A program made the position numbers and the translations under genes. 64,000 nucleotides of DNA. Source: Trinickia violacea. GTDB taxonomy: Bacteria; Pseudomonadota; Gammaproteobacteria; Burkholderiales; Burkholderiaceae. The stretch lies in assembly GCF_005280735.1 (NCBI RefSeq), contig NZ_CP040077.1, positions 1,736,001-1,800,000 of the forward strand. The letters are read 5' to 3'. The notes under the pieces were generated by a model. That model saw nothing but the letters and a program-made list of their open reading frames with translations. It was not told where the DNA came from and ran no database searches. Shown in pieces: positions 36,063 to 44,810 of the stretch (position 1 is its first letter; every line of letters starts with the position of its first letter).

Positions 36063-37535
36063 ATGGACTGGCGGCGGCTGGCCGCGGAAGTTCGACCGCA
36101 AGCACAGGCACATATCGACGGCCGCTTCACGGACGCTCGAGACGGCAAGACCTTCCAGGCGATCAATCCGGCGACCGAAGCGGTGATTGCCGACGTTGCA
36201 TCGTGCGGCACGGCAGAGGTCGACGACGCTGTCCGTGCCGCCCGTGCTTCGTTTGAAGCGGGGCACTGGTCGCGTTGTCCGCCGGCGGAACGCAAGCGCG
36301 TCTTGTGCCGGTTGGGGGCATTGATTGCGTCCCACGGCGCAGAGCTCGCTTTGCTCGACTCGCTCAACATGGGCAAACGCGTGGTCGACGCCTTCGAGAT
36401 CGACGTTCCTGCCGCAAGCGGCCTGTTCTGCTGGTACGGCGAGGCGATAGATAAAGTGAACGGCGAGGTCGCATCGACCGACCCGGGCAATCTCGCCGTT
36501 GTCACGCGGGAGCCGCTCGGCGTGGTCGGCGCGGTTGTGCCGTGGAATTTCCCGCTCGATATGGTGGCCTGGAAAATTGCACCCGCGCTGGCGGCGGGAA
36601 ATAGTGTGGTGCTCAAACCGGCGGAACAGTCTCCATTGTCCGCGCTGCGTCTTGCCGAACTGGCCCTGGAAGCGGGGTTGCCGCCAGGCGTGCTCAACGT
36701 GGTGCCTGGCTTTGGAGAAACGGCGGGACGCGCGCTCGGATTGCATCCGGACGTCGACGTCCTGGCCTTTACCGGATCGACGGCCGTCGGCAAGAAGTTT
36801 CTCGAGTACGCCGCGCAGTCGAATATGAAGCAGGTCTGGCTCGAATGCGGCGGCAAGAGTCCGAATCTGGTTTTCGAAGACGCGGACGATCTCGATCTTG
36901 CGGCTCGCAAAGCGTGCTTCGGCATCTTCTTCAACCAGGGCGAAGTGTGCTCGGCGAATTCACGGCTGCTGGTGCAGCGCTCGATCCATGATGAATTTGT
37001 CGATCGGCTGATCGCCCATTCGCGTGACTTCATGCCGGGCGACCCGCTCGATCCGGCCAGCGGCATGGGTGCCATCGTCGACCGTGCGCAGTTTGACCGG
37101 GTCAGAGGATGGATCGAGCGAGGTCGCGCGAGCTCGACGTTGGCGACCGGCGGCGGGACCCAGCTGGTCGACGGCAAGGGCTATTTCATCGAGCCGACCA
37201 TCTTTGTCGATGTGAACGCAAGCGATCCGATCGCGCGAGAGGAAATCTTTGGGCCGGTCCTGTCGGTTCTGAAATTCGACACCGAGGACGAGGCGATCGA
37301 GCTCGCCAACGATTCGATTTACGGACTCGCCGCATCGGTTTGGACCGGCAGCCTGTCACGCGCCCATCGCGTGGCGTCACGCTTGCGCGCCGGCACGGTT
37401 TCCGTCAACACCGTCGATGCACTCAGCGCGCAAACCCCGTTTGGCGGCTTCCGTCAATCGGGGTTCGGCCGGGATCTGTCGTTGCATGCACTCGATAAAT
37501 ACACCGGGCTGAAAACGACCTGGATCAGCTATTGA
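36063..37535 (+). CDS. puuC: Aldehyde dehydrogenase (gamma-glutamyl-aminobutyraldehyde type, PuuC-like)
   Basis: From the ATG at 36063 the protein has 490 residues, the family norm. The NAD-binding region is FTGSTAVGKKFLEYAA, the general-base Glu is in WLECGGKSPNLVF and the catalytic Cys in NQGEVCSANSRL. The VPWNFPLDMVAWKIAPALAAGN and EEIFGPVLSV motifs are also in place. It would oxidise the aldehyde made from putrescine or gamma-glutamylputrescine. The ribosome site is weak; TTG 36032 in the same frame is an alternative start. Confidence 0.85.
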   Translation: MDWRRLAAEVRPQAQAHIDGRFTDARDGKTFQAINPATEAVIADVASCGTAEVDDAVRAARASFEAGHWSRCPPAERKRVLCRLGALIASHGAELALLDSLNMGKRVVDAFEIDVPAASGLFCWYGEAIDKVNGEVASTDPGNLAVVTREPLGVVGAVVPWNFPLDMVAWKIAPALAAGNSVVLKPAEQSPLSALRLAELALEAGLPPGVLNVVPGFGETAGRALGLHPDVDVLAFTGSTAVGKKFLEYAAQSNMKQVWLECGGKSPNLVFEDADDLDLAARKACFGIFFNQGEVCSANSRLLVQRSIHDEFVDRLIAHSRDFMPGDPLDPASGMGAIVDRAQFDRVRGWIERGRASSTLATGGGTQLVDGKGYFIEPTIFVDVNASDPIAREEIFGPVLSVLKFDTEDEAIELANDSIYGLAASVWTGSLSRAHRVASRLRAGTVSVNTVDALSAQTPFGGFRQSGFGRDLSLHALDKYTGLKTTWISY

Positions 37536-37658
37536 TCCGGCCTGGTCAGGCGGCCGGAACACCGCCGCAAAGAAGCTAAGAGCATGTCCGCCGCGGGCGC
37601 CGCACCGCAGCAGACACGCGAGGCGAAATTCGTCTGTCACACAACTGGAACCTTGAAC

Positions 37659-39050
37659 ATGAATGCTCCTCACTTTCCGCACCGCGCCACCGGCGATTAC
37701 CAACAAAGCGATGCAGCGCATCACCTGCATGCCTTCGTCGATCAGAAAGCCCTGAACAGCGAAGGGGCGCGCGTGATGGTGCGGGGCGAAGGTGTCTATC
37801 TTTGGGATAACGACGGAAACCGTTATATCGACGGCATGTCCGGCCTCTGGTGCACCAACGTCGGGTATGGCCGCCAGGAACTGATCGACGCAGCGTCACG
37901 CCAAATGAAGGAACTTTCGTACTACAACATGTTCTTTCACACCACGCATCCCGCAGTGATCGAATTGTCGGAACGGCTGTTCTCGCTGCTGGGCGATCGT
38001 TTTAGTCATGTCGTGTACACGAACTCCGGCTCCGAGGCGAATGAAGTGCTCATTCGCACGGTCCGGCGGTACTGGGACATCATGGGCAAGCCCGGCAAGA
38101 AGGTATTGATCGGGCGGATCAATGGCTATCACGGGTCGACCGTCGGCAGCGCGTCGCTGGGCGGCATGGCGTTCATGCACGAGATGGGTGACTTGCCGAT
38201 TCCGAATATCACGCACGTCGATGAGCCGTATTGGTACGCGAACGGTGGCGACCTGACGCCCGAAGCGTTCGGCAAGCGGGCCGCGTTGTCGCTCGAACGC
38301 AAGATTCTCGAACTGGGTGCCGACCGGGTCGGGGCATTCGTCGCCGAGCCCTTCCAGGGGGCGGGCGGCATGATCTTCCCGCCGGACGGGTACTGGCAGG
38401 AGATTCAGCGTATTTGCCGCCAGTACGACGTGCTGCTGTGCGCGGACGAGGTGATTGGCGGCTTCGGCCGAACCGGCGAGTGGTTCGCGCATCGGCATTT
38501 CGGATTCGAGCCGGATCTGATCTGTATCGCGAAGGGCCTGACTTCGGGCTACGTGCCGATGGGCGGCCTGCTGATGAGCCGGCAGGTCGGCGAGGCGCTG
38601 GTGGAGCGAGGCGGTGTCTATGCGCACGGGCTGACCTATTCGGGGCACCCGCTCGCGGCGGCGGTCGCATTGGCCAATCTCGATGTCCTCGAGAAAGACC
38701 ATCTTGTCGAGCGGACCAAGAACGATACCGGTCCGTATTTGCAGCGCGCATTGCGTGAAGCATTCGCCGATCATCCGTTGATCGGCGAGATCCAGGGTGT
38801 GGGCGCGGTGGCCGCGATACAGTTCGCGAAGAACAAGGCTACGCGCGAGCGCTTCAGCGACGAAGCGGAGTTGACCTGGCATAGCCGGACTGTCGGCTTC
38901 GAACTGGGCGCCATCGTGCGCTCGACCAATGGCCGGCTGATCGTCGCGCCGCCGCTTGTGATCGACCATGCGCAGATCGACGAACTGGTCGGCAAGATGC
39001 GGCAGGCCGTCGATGCGACCGCAAAGAAGGTGCTCGGGAATCGCGGTTGA
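37659..39050 (+). CDS. Class III PLP aminotransferase (putrescine/polyamine-pyruvate type, SpuC-like)
   Basis: The ATG at 37659 gives 463 residues. PLP-binding features include TNSGSEANEVLIRTVRRYW, YHGSTVGSASLGG, LCADEVIGGFGRTGEWF and the Schiff-base Lys in ICIAKGLTSGYVPMGG. Enzymes of this type (SpuC) move the amino group of putrescine or a related amine to pyruvate, giving the aldehyde that the preceding dehydrogenase would oxidise. The gap between the two genes is about 120 bases, so they probably share a transcript. Confidence 0.85.
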   Translation: MNAPHFPHRATGDYQQSDAAHHLHAFVDQKALNSEGARVMVRGEGVYLWDNDGNRYIDGMSGLWCTNVGYGRQELIDAASRQMKELSYYNMFFHTTHPAVIELSERLFSLLGDRFSHVVYTNSGSEANEVLIRTVRRYWDIMGKPGKKVLIGRINGYHGSTVGSASLGGMAFMHEMGDLPIPNITHVDEPYWYANGGDLTPEAFGKRAALSLERKILELGADRVGAFVAEPFQGAGGMIFPPDGYWQEIQRICRQYDVLLCADEVIGGFGRTGEWFAHRHFGFEPDLICIAKGLTSGYVPMGGLLMSRQVGEALVERGGVYAHGLTYSGHPLAAAVALANLDVLEKDHLVERTKNDTGPYLQRALREAFADHPLIGEIQGVGAVAAIQFAKNKATRERFSDEAELTWHSRTVGFELGAIVRSTNGRLIVAPPLVIDHAQIDELVGKMRQAVDATAKKVLGNRG

Positions 39051-39076
39051 TCCTATTCTATTGCGCGTGATAGAAC

Positions 39077-39101
39077 GCCGGCGGGCTCGCTTGCCGCCGG
39101 C
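39077..39101 (+). terminator. Hairpin after the aminotransferase gene
   Basis: GCCGGCGG and CCGCCGGC pair across a nine-base loop 27 bases after the stop codon. There is no run of T, so it may be a weak terminator or a transcript-stabilising hairpin. Confidence 0.35.
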
Positions 39102-39166
39102 GGCCATCGTGTTCTTGCGTTTGTGCCGGTTCATAATCTAACGACCAAGCACGGCAGGGGAAGGCG

Positions 39167-40066
39167 ATGAGTATCGAACTATCCGACATGAGGTTCTTCG
39201 TCGAAGCGGTGCGGCATGGCAGCATCACGCGCGCCTCACTCGAGCTCGACATTCCTAAATCTTCGGGAAGCCGCCGGATCACCAGGATGGAGAAAGAGCT
39301 GGGTGTGCAACTCGTCAAGCGCACCACGCGCAAGGTGAACGCGACGCCAGTCGGGAAAGCCTACTTTGACCGCTGTGTCCTGGTCCTCGAAGAGGTCGCG
39401 CGAGCCGAACAGATGGTCAGCGAAGAACGCTCGACGCCGGCCGGGCGCCTGCGTATTGCGATTCCGGCCGAACTCGGCGCCCAGCGTTTCGCCGCATGCT
39501 TCGCTGAATTCATGCAGGCCAACCCCGGTATTTCGATGGAAGTCGAAGCGGGGCCGGGCAGCCGTCTTGTCGATGTCGTCGCGAGCGACGTCGACGTATG
39601 GATCAAGACGGGCGACGCGCCGGATTCCAACTTGATCGTCCGGCGACTGGGGGTACTGGCCCGCTCGCTGTACGCGAGTCCCGCGTATCTCGAGCGTCAC
39701 CCCGCGCCAACGCATCCCGAACAGCTCGACGCTCACGAATGTCTGCTGCTGGGAGACCAGCCTTACTCCCTCGAACCGTGGTCGTTCACGCGCGGCAGCC
39801 AATGCGTGAGCCCTGAGCCGCCGAGCAACATGTGGGTGAACAGTCTCGCGGTTCTGCGCCAGTTGACGGTTTCCGGGCTGGGTCTCGCCGTCATGCCGGA
39901 CCTTCATGCGCAAGGCGACGTCGACAGTGGCCGGCTCGTCAAGGTCATGACCGACTGGGCTCCCGAGCCGATCGAGGTCAATCTCCTGATGTCGCACCGC
40001 GAGCTGCTGCCGGCGCGTATCCGGTCGTTCGTCGACTTCATGGTCGGCAAGGCGCGTGCGTGGTAG
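39167..40066 (+). CDS. LysR-family transcriptional regulator
   Basis: A 299-residue LysR protein: HTH in MRFFVEAVRHGSITRASLELDIPKSSGSRRITRMEKELGVQLVKR, then the sensor domain with GRLRIAIPAELGAQRFAACF and LAVMPDLHAQGDVDSGRLVKV. The HTH uses SSGSRRITRME where most members have SxxSxxIxxLE, a CrgA-like subgroup trait. It follows the polyamine genes in the same direction and converges on the DUF4863 gene, so its target could be either. Confidence 0.88.
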   Translation: MSIELSDMRFFVEAVRHGSITRASLELDIPKSSGSRRITRMEKELGVQLVKRTTRKVNATPVGKAYFDRCVLVLEEVARAEQMVSEERSTPAGRLRIAIPAELGAQRFAACFAEFMQANPGISMEVEAGPGSRLVDVVASDVDVWIKTGDAPDSNLIVRRLGVLARSLYASPAYLERHPAPTHPEQLDAHECLLLGDQPYSLEPWSFTRGSQCVSPEPPSNMWVNSLAVLRQLTVSGLGLAVMPDLHAQGDVDSGRLVKVMTDWAPEPIEVNLLMSHRELLPARIRSFVDFMVGKARAW

Positions 40067-40072
40067 GGCGGT

Positions 40073-40639
40073 TCAAGCCGCCGGGCAGCGTTGTTGCGGC
40101 GGCTCGACGTTGTACGCAATCCGTCCCGCGGGCAGGAAGAAGAGCGCGATGACAGCGCCGTCCTTGGCTTCCGGATAGTGGTGGCTGCCCGGCGAGGGCG
40201 CTGTCCAGCCGCCGTGACACCAGCCGTTCGGACCCGCGAGCGCAGCGCCTTTATCGAGCGGCACGACCATGTTGAACTCGCCATACGGGTGCGAGTGATA
40301 GTCGCCACGGAAGCTGCCTTCTGGGTTGTGCTGGGTGTTGCCCGTGCTATCCATCAGCACGGCGGTGATGCTGAAGAAGCACGTCTCTACGCAAGGCTCG
40401 ACGAGTCGCGCGCGGCGATAGCGCGGACCGGCGATTTCGACGTCGGCCGCCCAGCCTTCCTTCACGCCGATAGCAATCAACCGCGACAGGTTCTGATACA
40501 GCTCGCTTCCAACGCCGTACCGGGTGTTCAGCCAGTGCTCGACCTCCGCGCCCGCGGTCATGTCCTTGACCTCTCGCAGAAAGCGCAGACAGCGGGCGAT
40601 GAGTTCGTCTTTGGCACTGGCGAGTTGGGGGTGAGACAT
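40073..40639 (-). CDS. DUF4863 protein (4-hydroxylaminobenzoate lyase family, PnbB-like)
   Basis: A 188-residue cytoplasmic protein with a very good ribosome site (AAGGAGG). The C-terminal half has the cupin-like run GDYHSHPYGEFNMVVPLD, GWCHGGWTAP and GSHHYPEAKDG, which is typical of DUF4863. The proven member, PnbB, turns 4-hydroxylaminobenzoate into protocatechuate and ammonia. No nitroreductase (PnbA) gene is next to it here, so the substrate in this organism is uncertain. The last base of the LysR gene is only six bases from its end. Confidence 0.75.
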   Translation of the reverse strand: MSHPQLASAKDELIARCLRFLREVKDMTAGAEVEHWLNTRYGVGSELYQNLSRLIAIGVKEGWAADVEIAGPRYRRARLVEPCVETCFFSITAVLMDSTGNTQHNPEGSFRGDYHSHPYGEFNMVVPLDKGAALAGPNGWCHGGWTAPSPGSHHYPEAKDGAVIALFFLPAGRIAYNVEPPQQRCPAA

Positions 40640-41316
40640 TCGGGTTCCTCCTTGGGTTGGTCGTCTAGCTCATAAGTGCAGCGTGACGATGCCATGCTCG
40701 CGTGGGCTAATGAAGGAGGGTGTTGCAACACAGTGATGCACGGCGTGCACAAGTGGGGCACTTCGATCGAGGGAGATATCCGGAATTTCTTGTGTGAGGC
40801 GGGCTAAGCCTCAGATCCCGAGATTGAAGCGCTCGGGATAATGCAGCGCGAACAGTGTCATCGCGCTGCATCTTGAATCGCGTCAAGAAACCCGATCGGC
40901 GTGTGTCGATCGCGATCCCCGCGGCGCGGGTGCGCTCGATGAAGGGTGGTCCACTTTTAGATACGCCGCGCAAGAATCGACCACCCGAACGGCCCTGCAT
41001 ATTAAACATTGTCGAATATCAAACCTCATGTGCGTTCTTATGCTATTCGCATATTTCGCATTCCTTTTAGTATTTTTCCTATTTCTTGTAGCCATTGGTT
41101 TCGCCGAGGATTTTTAGTTTGCGATGGCTGGGCCGTCGTGCGCCGCCGGTCGCTTTTCTGGCCGGCTCTTTTCATCTACCCCCGCTGGGAGGCTTTGAAA
41201 TGTCGGAACGGGAACGTTGTATCGCTTCGCGACGGTTGGCGCGCTCACTGAGCGCGGTGGTCACGTCACTAGCGGCGACAAGTATTGATGTTGCGATGTA
41301 ACTATAGGAGGCGAAA
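40640..41316. other. Gap upstream of the effector module; no gene seen
   Basis: The last 300 bases are clearly AT-richer than the flanking genes, which marks the left edge of the foreign-looking 41.0-43.4 kb block. Frames such as 40707-41009 (minus) have no ribosome site or conserved pattern. The promoter of the PAAR gene should lie close to 41250-41300. Confidence 0.4.
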
Positions 41317-41883
41317 TTGACTGGAATCTACTATGCAGCGGTCGAGGATGACCCACTGACGAGCGGCAAAGGCAGCCGCGTGTTCGCGTACAAACAGGCC
41401 GGCACGATCAAGGGCGACGATGGCAAATACCGCCGCTTGGCGTTTATCGGAGACGAAGCCTATTGTCCGGCGTGCAATAGCACTGGCACGATCACCTACG
41501 GTGCAGGTGTGAGTGATCGGAAGCGCATGATTGACTTCGTGAACGGCGGACGAAGGCAGGCCGTAGGCGGCGATATTGTTCTTTGTAAGTGCGACGCCCC
41601 TCCCCGAATCATTGCGGTGTATGGGCGCAAATGGATGATTCATGATCGGGGCGAAGAGAAACCAGCGTCTGTTGCCATAGCGCCCGCAGAAGGGCTCACC
41701 TACGACGAGCAATTCACGCTTACTGATGCGGCAGGTAGCGCGCTCGCTGATACCTGGTACACAGTTCGATTACCTTCCGGTGAACTGCTGCACGGTGTTA
41801 CCGACTCGTCGGGAAAGACAGCACGCTATGCGACAGACGGCGCACACCGATTGGCGCTCTACCTAGGCCATAGGGAGACGTAA
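41317..41883 (+). CDS. PAAR-domain spike protein with transthyretin-like C-terminal domain
   Basis: Translation starts at a TTG with AGGAGG eight bases upstream. Residues 1-110 form a PAAR-type domain: YYAAVEDDPLTSGKG, GDEAYCPACNSTGTI, VNGGRRQAVGGDIVLCKC, with Cys pairs that can hold the metal at the tip. Residues 130-188 (EQFTLTDAAGSALADTWYTV, then GELLHGVTDSSGKT) match the small transthyretin-like domain found on type VI secretion VgrG and PAAR proteins, where it docks an effector. The protein should sharpen the secretion spike and carry the lysozyme encoded downstream. No other type VI genes are present, so it would be an orphan module. Confidence 0.72.
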   Translation: MTGIYYAAVEDDPLTSGKGSRVFAYKQAGTIKGDDGKYRRLAFIGDEAYCPACNSTGTITYGAGVSDRKRMIDFVNGGRRQAVGGDIVLCKCDAPPRIIAVYGRKWMIHDRGEEKPASVAIAPAEGLTYDEQFTLTDAAGSALADTWYTVRLPSGELLHGVTDSSGKTARYATDGAHRLALYLGHRET

Positions 41884-42308
41884 TTGATCTACTACGCCGT
41901 TGTAGAAGGTGATCCACTCGATAACGGGAATGGTAGCCAGGTTATCGGCGGTGCGGACCATTCGACAATAGAAGATCCGCACGGCCGTGCACGCCGACAA
42001 ACGCACTTGGGCCAACTTGCATGGTGCGGGGTCTGCAAGACCACCGGCCCGATCCTCGCCGTGGCAGGTATCCGCGAAAACCTTCGAGGTTGGGACGGCC
42101 GTCTGCAAGCTCGCGCGTTCCCCATGATGAACAATTCACGCTTAGGGATAGCAATGGCCGCGTCCTTGCGGAGACGTACTACACGATTCGCTTACCGAAT
42201 GGCGAACTGATTCACGGCACGACGGACAGCACGGGACGCACTGCAAGGCACGTAACAGACGGTGCACAACGTATGCAAATCTATCTTGGACATCGCGAAT
42301 CCATATAA
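41884..42308 (+). pseudogene. Decayed second copy of the PAAR protein
   Basis: A second frame starts at a TTG directly after the first PAAR stop, also with AGGGAGA upstream, and repeats the same N-terminus (IYYAVVEGDPLDNGNGS…WCGVCKTTGPIL). Near base 42115 the frame is lost. The next frame carries the transthyretin-like tail (HDEQFTLRDSNGRVLAETYY … GELIHGTTDSTGRT … YLGHRES). Compared with the first copy some 40 residues, including the GGRRQAVGGDIVLC core, are missing at the junction. It is therefore a deletion plus frameshift product. Confidence 0.7.
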
Positions 42309-42347
42309 CGACTTAGCCATCTTCTCAATCCATACCACGGAGTAGAT

Positions 42348-42926
42348 ATGACTGATCCGCTGTACCAGTGCGTGACGAACACAGACCCAAATTCGAACAT
42401 CAACGTTTATACGTCACGTTTGTGCAGGCCTTGGAAAATTTCGAATGAAGGATTGTCGTTCGTTGCGGTGATCGAATCCGGGCTGCTGAACGGCAAGAAC
42501 TTCCAGGGCCACCAAGTAACCGACGGCTTTATTCTCACCGTATATTTGGATAATCGAGGTTTACCTACCGTCGGTTGCGGTCACCTTGTTGTTCCTAATG
42601 ACAAGTTGAAAACCGGGCAAGCGATCACGATAGAGCAGGCACAAAAATTCTTGCGGGACGATTTGGCGGCCGTCGAAAATAGACTTAATCGAGATGTTAA
42701 GGTTCCCCTCTATCAATTTGAATACGATGCACTTGTTAGCATAGTATTCAACTGCGGCGCCTATGGGGGAGCGGACAAGATCATAGCGAAAATCAACATT
42801 GGAAATTACAATGCTCTATTCGATTTTATACTGACATATCGAATCGGCAACAATCCAAACCTTAAACATCGCCGCTTTTGGGAAGGGCGTCTGTTTGCTT
42901 CAGGGGTATATGATGCGAGACATTAA
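42348..42926 (+). CDS. GH24 lysozyme-type muramidase, probable type VI effector
   Basis: A 192-residue protein (ribosome site GGAG six bases before the ATG) with the T4-lysozyme triad: Glu in SNEGLSF, Asp in VYLDNRGLPTVGCGH and the Thr just before VGCGH. The helical C-terminal lobe is LYQFEYDALVSIVFNCG and RRFWEGRLFASGVY. A longer than usual insertion separates Glu and Asp. There is no signal peptide and no holin nearby, which argues against a phage endolysin and for delivery by the PAAR protein encoded upstream. The next gene overlaps it by 17 bases and is a likely inhibitor. Confidence 0.78.
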   Translation: MTDPLYQCVTNTDPNSNINVYTSRLCRPWKISNEGLSFVAVIESGLLNGKNFQGHQVTDGFILTVYLDNRGLPTVGCGHLVVPNDKLKTGQAITIEQAQKFLRDDLAAVENRLNRDVKVPLYQFEYDALVSIVFNCGAYGGADKIIAKINIGNYNALFDFILTYRIGNNPNLKHRRFWEGRLFASGVYDARH

Positions 42927-43323
42927 ATCGGTAGCAGTCGTGCTCTGCGGATCGCTGTTTTTGTGCGCAAGTGCATTCGGCAAAACGAGCTCGGAATGCC
43001 TCAAACACCTGGGCGGGGGATTCTCTGACGTGCAATGCTACGCCGGTCTTAGTGCCCAGATCGTTGAAGAAAACAAGGCTCTATATAAGAAGATTCGCTC
43101 AACGATTCCAGATGGAAACGGACATGCGAAGACGCTTGACGCATATATGCTGGCACAGGACAAAGCCATTGCATTCTGTGATCTGCAGCGCGATGCAGGC
43201 GCAAAGTGGGAGACCAACCCGAGCGGATCAATGTACCCGGCACTATATGAACAATGCGTTTACGATCTTCGGGAAGCGCAAAACAAGTTTTTGAAAGACC
43301 TATTGAACATGGCGAATTTGTAA
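42910..43323 (+). CDS. LprI/DUF1311-like exported protein, probable lysozyme immunity factor
   Basis: It starts inside the muramidase gene (ATG 42910 or 42913, AGGGG upstream). The 137-residue product has a signal peptide (SVAVVLCGSLFLCASAFG) and a mature part with conserved-looking cysteines (SSECLKHLG, VQCYAGLSAQ, IAFCDLQRDAG, YEQCVYDLREAQNKF). This Cys/helix pattern is that of LprI-N/DUF1311 proteins, whose mycobacterial member inhibits lysozyme. Being periplasmic, it can protect the producing cell from the neighbouring GH24 toxin. The 17-base overlap keeps toxin and immunity in step. Confidence 0.68.
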   Translation: MMRDIKSVAVVLCGSLFLCASAFGKTSSECLKHLGGGFSDVQCYAGLSAQIVEENKALYKKIRSTIPDGNGHAKTLDAYMLAQDKAIAFCDLQRDAGAKWETNPSGSMYPALYEQCVYDLREAQNKFLKDLLNMANL

Positions 43324-43328
43324 AAATC

Positions 43329-43352
43329 AGCCCCGCTTCGGCGGGGCTTTTC
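43329..43352 (+). terminator. Intrinsic terminator of the effector-immunity module
   Basis: AGCCCCGC and GCGGGGCT pair perfectly over a TTCG tetraloop, followed by TTTTC, six bases after the immunity gene. This is a textbook rho-independent terminator. Confidence 0.85.
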
Positions 43353-43414
43353 ATTAGAGCGCCAATCGTGACACTTCGGTCGAGTGCCACGCTGAGTACC
43401 GGGCTAACGCGCGA

Positions 43415-44749
43415 CTAACTCGCCGCGAACCGATTCGCCGGCCTCGCCAAGCCGAGCTTGTCGCGCAGCGTCCCATGCCGATAGCTCGGTTGTGCGATCC
43501 CTCGCCGCTGCAATTCCGGCACGACTTGCTCGGCGAAATTCAGCCAGTCTTCCGGCAGCACCGGGAACATCAGATTGAAGCCATCGCATGCGCCGCCTTT
43601 GAACCACGCTTCCATTTCGTCGGCGATATCCTGCGGGCGGCCCGCCACCATCGGCACGGCTCCGGCGTTCGAAAGCCTGCGCGCCACCTCGCGGATGCTC
43701 AGGTTTTGCTGCTTGAAGGATTTCAGTCTTGCGAGGTTGCTGCGCTGACCGTCGTAGGTCGACTCATCCGGGAGTTCCGGCAGCGGACCGTCGATCGGGA
43801 GGTGCGAGACATCGGTGCCGCACCAGCTCGAAACCAGATCCACGCCGAAGCGTTCGGGCACCAGCGTTTCGAGAAACTCGCGCTTTTCCTGCGCTTCTTC
43901 ACGCGATCCCGCCACGATCGGCAGGATGCCGGGGAGTATCTTGAGACTGTCGGGCTCGCGTCCATGGCTGGCTAGAAGCGCGTTCATTTCCCGTCGATAG
44001 CTGACGCCGTCTTCGAGGGTGCGCACGACTGCAAAATGCAGGTCGGCGTGCTTCGCGGCCAGATTCTTTCCGTCACCCGACGAGCCCGCCTGGACGATGA
44101 CGGGGTAGCCCTGCGGGGGACGCGGAACATTGAGCGGACCGCGCACCTTGAAATGCTTTCCTTCATGCTCGATGCGGTGCACTTTCGACGGCTCGGCGAA
44201 GAACCCTGTCGCCTTGTCCAGCAAAACGGCTCCGTCCTCCCAGCTATCCCAGAGATCCTTTGCAATTTCGAGGAATTCGGCCGCCCGCTCGTATCGATAC
44301 CCGTGCTCGATGTTGCCGTCGCGGCCAAAATTCATGGCCTCTTCGTTCATCCCCGAGGTCACGACATTCCAAGCTGCGCGCCCCATGCTCAGATGGTCCA
44401 GCGACGCGAATGCCCGGGCCGTGTTGTAGGGCTCGCTGTACGAGGCGGACACCGTACCGATTAGACCGATGTCCCGCGTCACCGCGGCGAGCGCGGACAG
44501 CAGCGTGATCGGCTCCAGCCTCGCGTTCGCGTAGTGCGCCACGTTGCTCGGGAAGGTATCCCACATCGCCACGTGATCGGCGATGAATACGGCGTCGAAG
44601 CGCGCGGCCTCCGCGACTTCCGCGAGTTTCTGAAAGTACGGCAGCCCATAAATCTCGTGCCCGGGCGCGGTGGGGTACCGCCACGACACGCGATGGTCGC
44701 CCTGCGGATTGAAGAAAAATGCGCTCAGTATCATGTCGTCGCGTTGCAT
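43415..44749 (-). CDS. LLM-class flavin-dependent monooxygenase (NtaA/SnaA/DszA family)
   Basis: The ATG at 44749 is preceded by GGAG and yields 444 residues. The TIM-barrel luciferase-like features are present: AEAARFDAVFIADHVAMWD, LEPITLLSALAAVTRDIGLIGTVSASYSEPYN, GRAAWNVVTS and PVIVQAGSSGDGKNLAA. Members use reduced FMN from a partner reductase to oxidise aminocarboxylates, sulfur compounds or antibiotics' precursors. No reductase gene is adjacent. It lies 61 bases after the GH19 gene on the same strand, so it may be read through from that operon, but nothing in it suggests a shared role. Confidence 0.82.
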   Translation of the reverse strand: MQRDDMILSAFFFNPQGDHRVSWRYPTAPGHEIYGLPYFQKLAEVAEAARFDAVFIADHVAMWDTFPSNVAHYANARLEPITLLSALAAVTRDIGLIGTVSASYSEPYNTARAFASLDHLSMGRAAWNVVTSGMNEEAMNFGRDGNIEHGYRYERAAEFLEIAKDLWDSWEDGAVLLDKATGFFAEPSKVHRIEHEGKHFKVRGPLNVPRPPQGYPVIVQAGSSGDGKNLAAKHADLHFAVVRTLEDGVSYRREMNALLASHGREPDSLKILPGILPIVAGSREEAQEKREFLETLVPERFGVDLVSSWCGTDVSHLPIDGPLPELPDESTYDGQRSNLARLKSFKQQNLSIREVARRLSNAGAVPMVAGRPQDIADEMEAWFKGGACDGFNLMFPVLPEDWLNFAEQVVPELQRRGIAQPSYRHGTLRDKLGLARPANRFAAS

Positions 44750-44810
44750 GCCTGCTCCATCGGATCTGAAGACAGACTCAAGCGTAACTCCAAAGCGTCG
44801 GAACACGCTT

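Noticed and set aside
42348..43323. Interpreting the GH24 gene as a phage endolysin
   Set aside because: It is preceded by a PAAR carrier and overlaps an exported LprI-like gene; no phage structural or holin gene is present.
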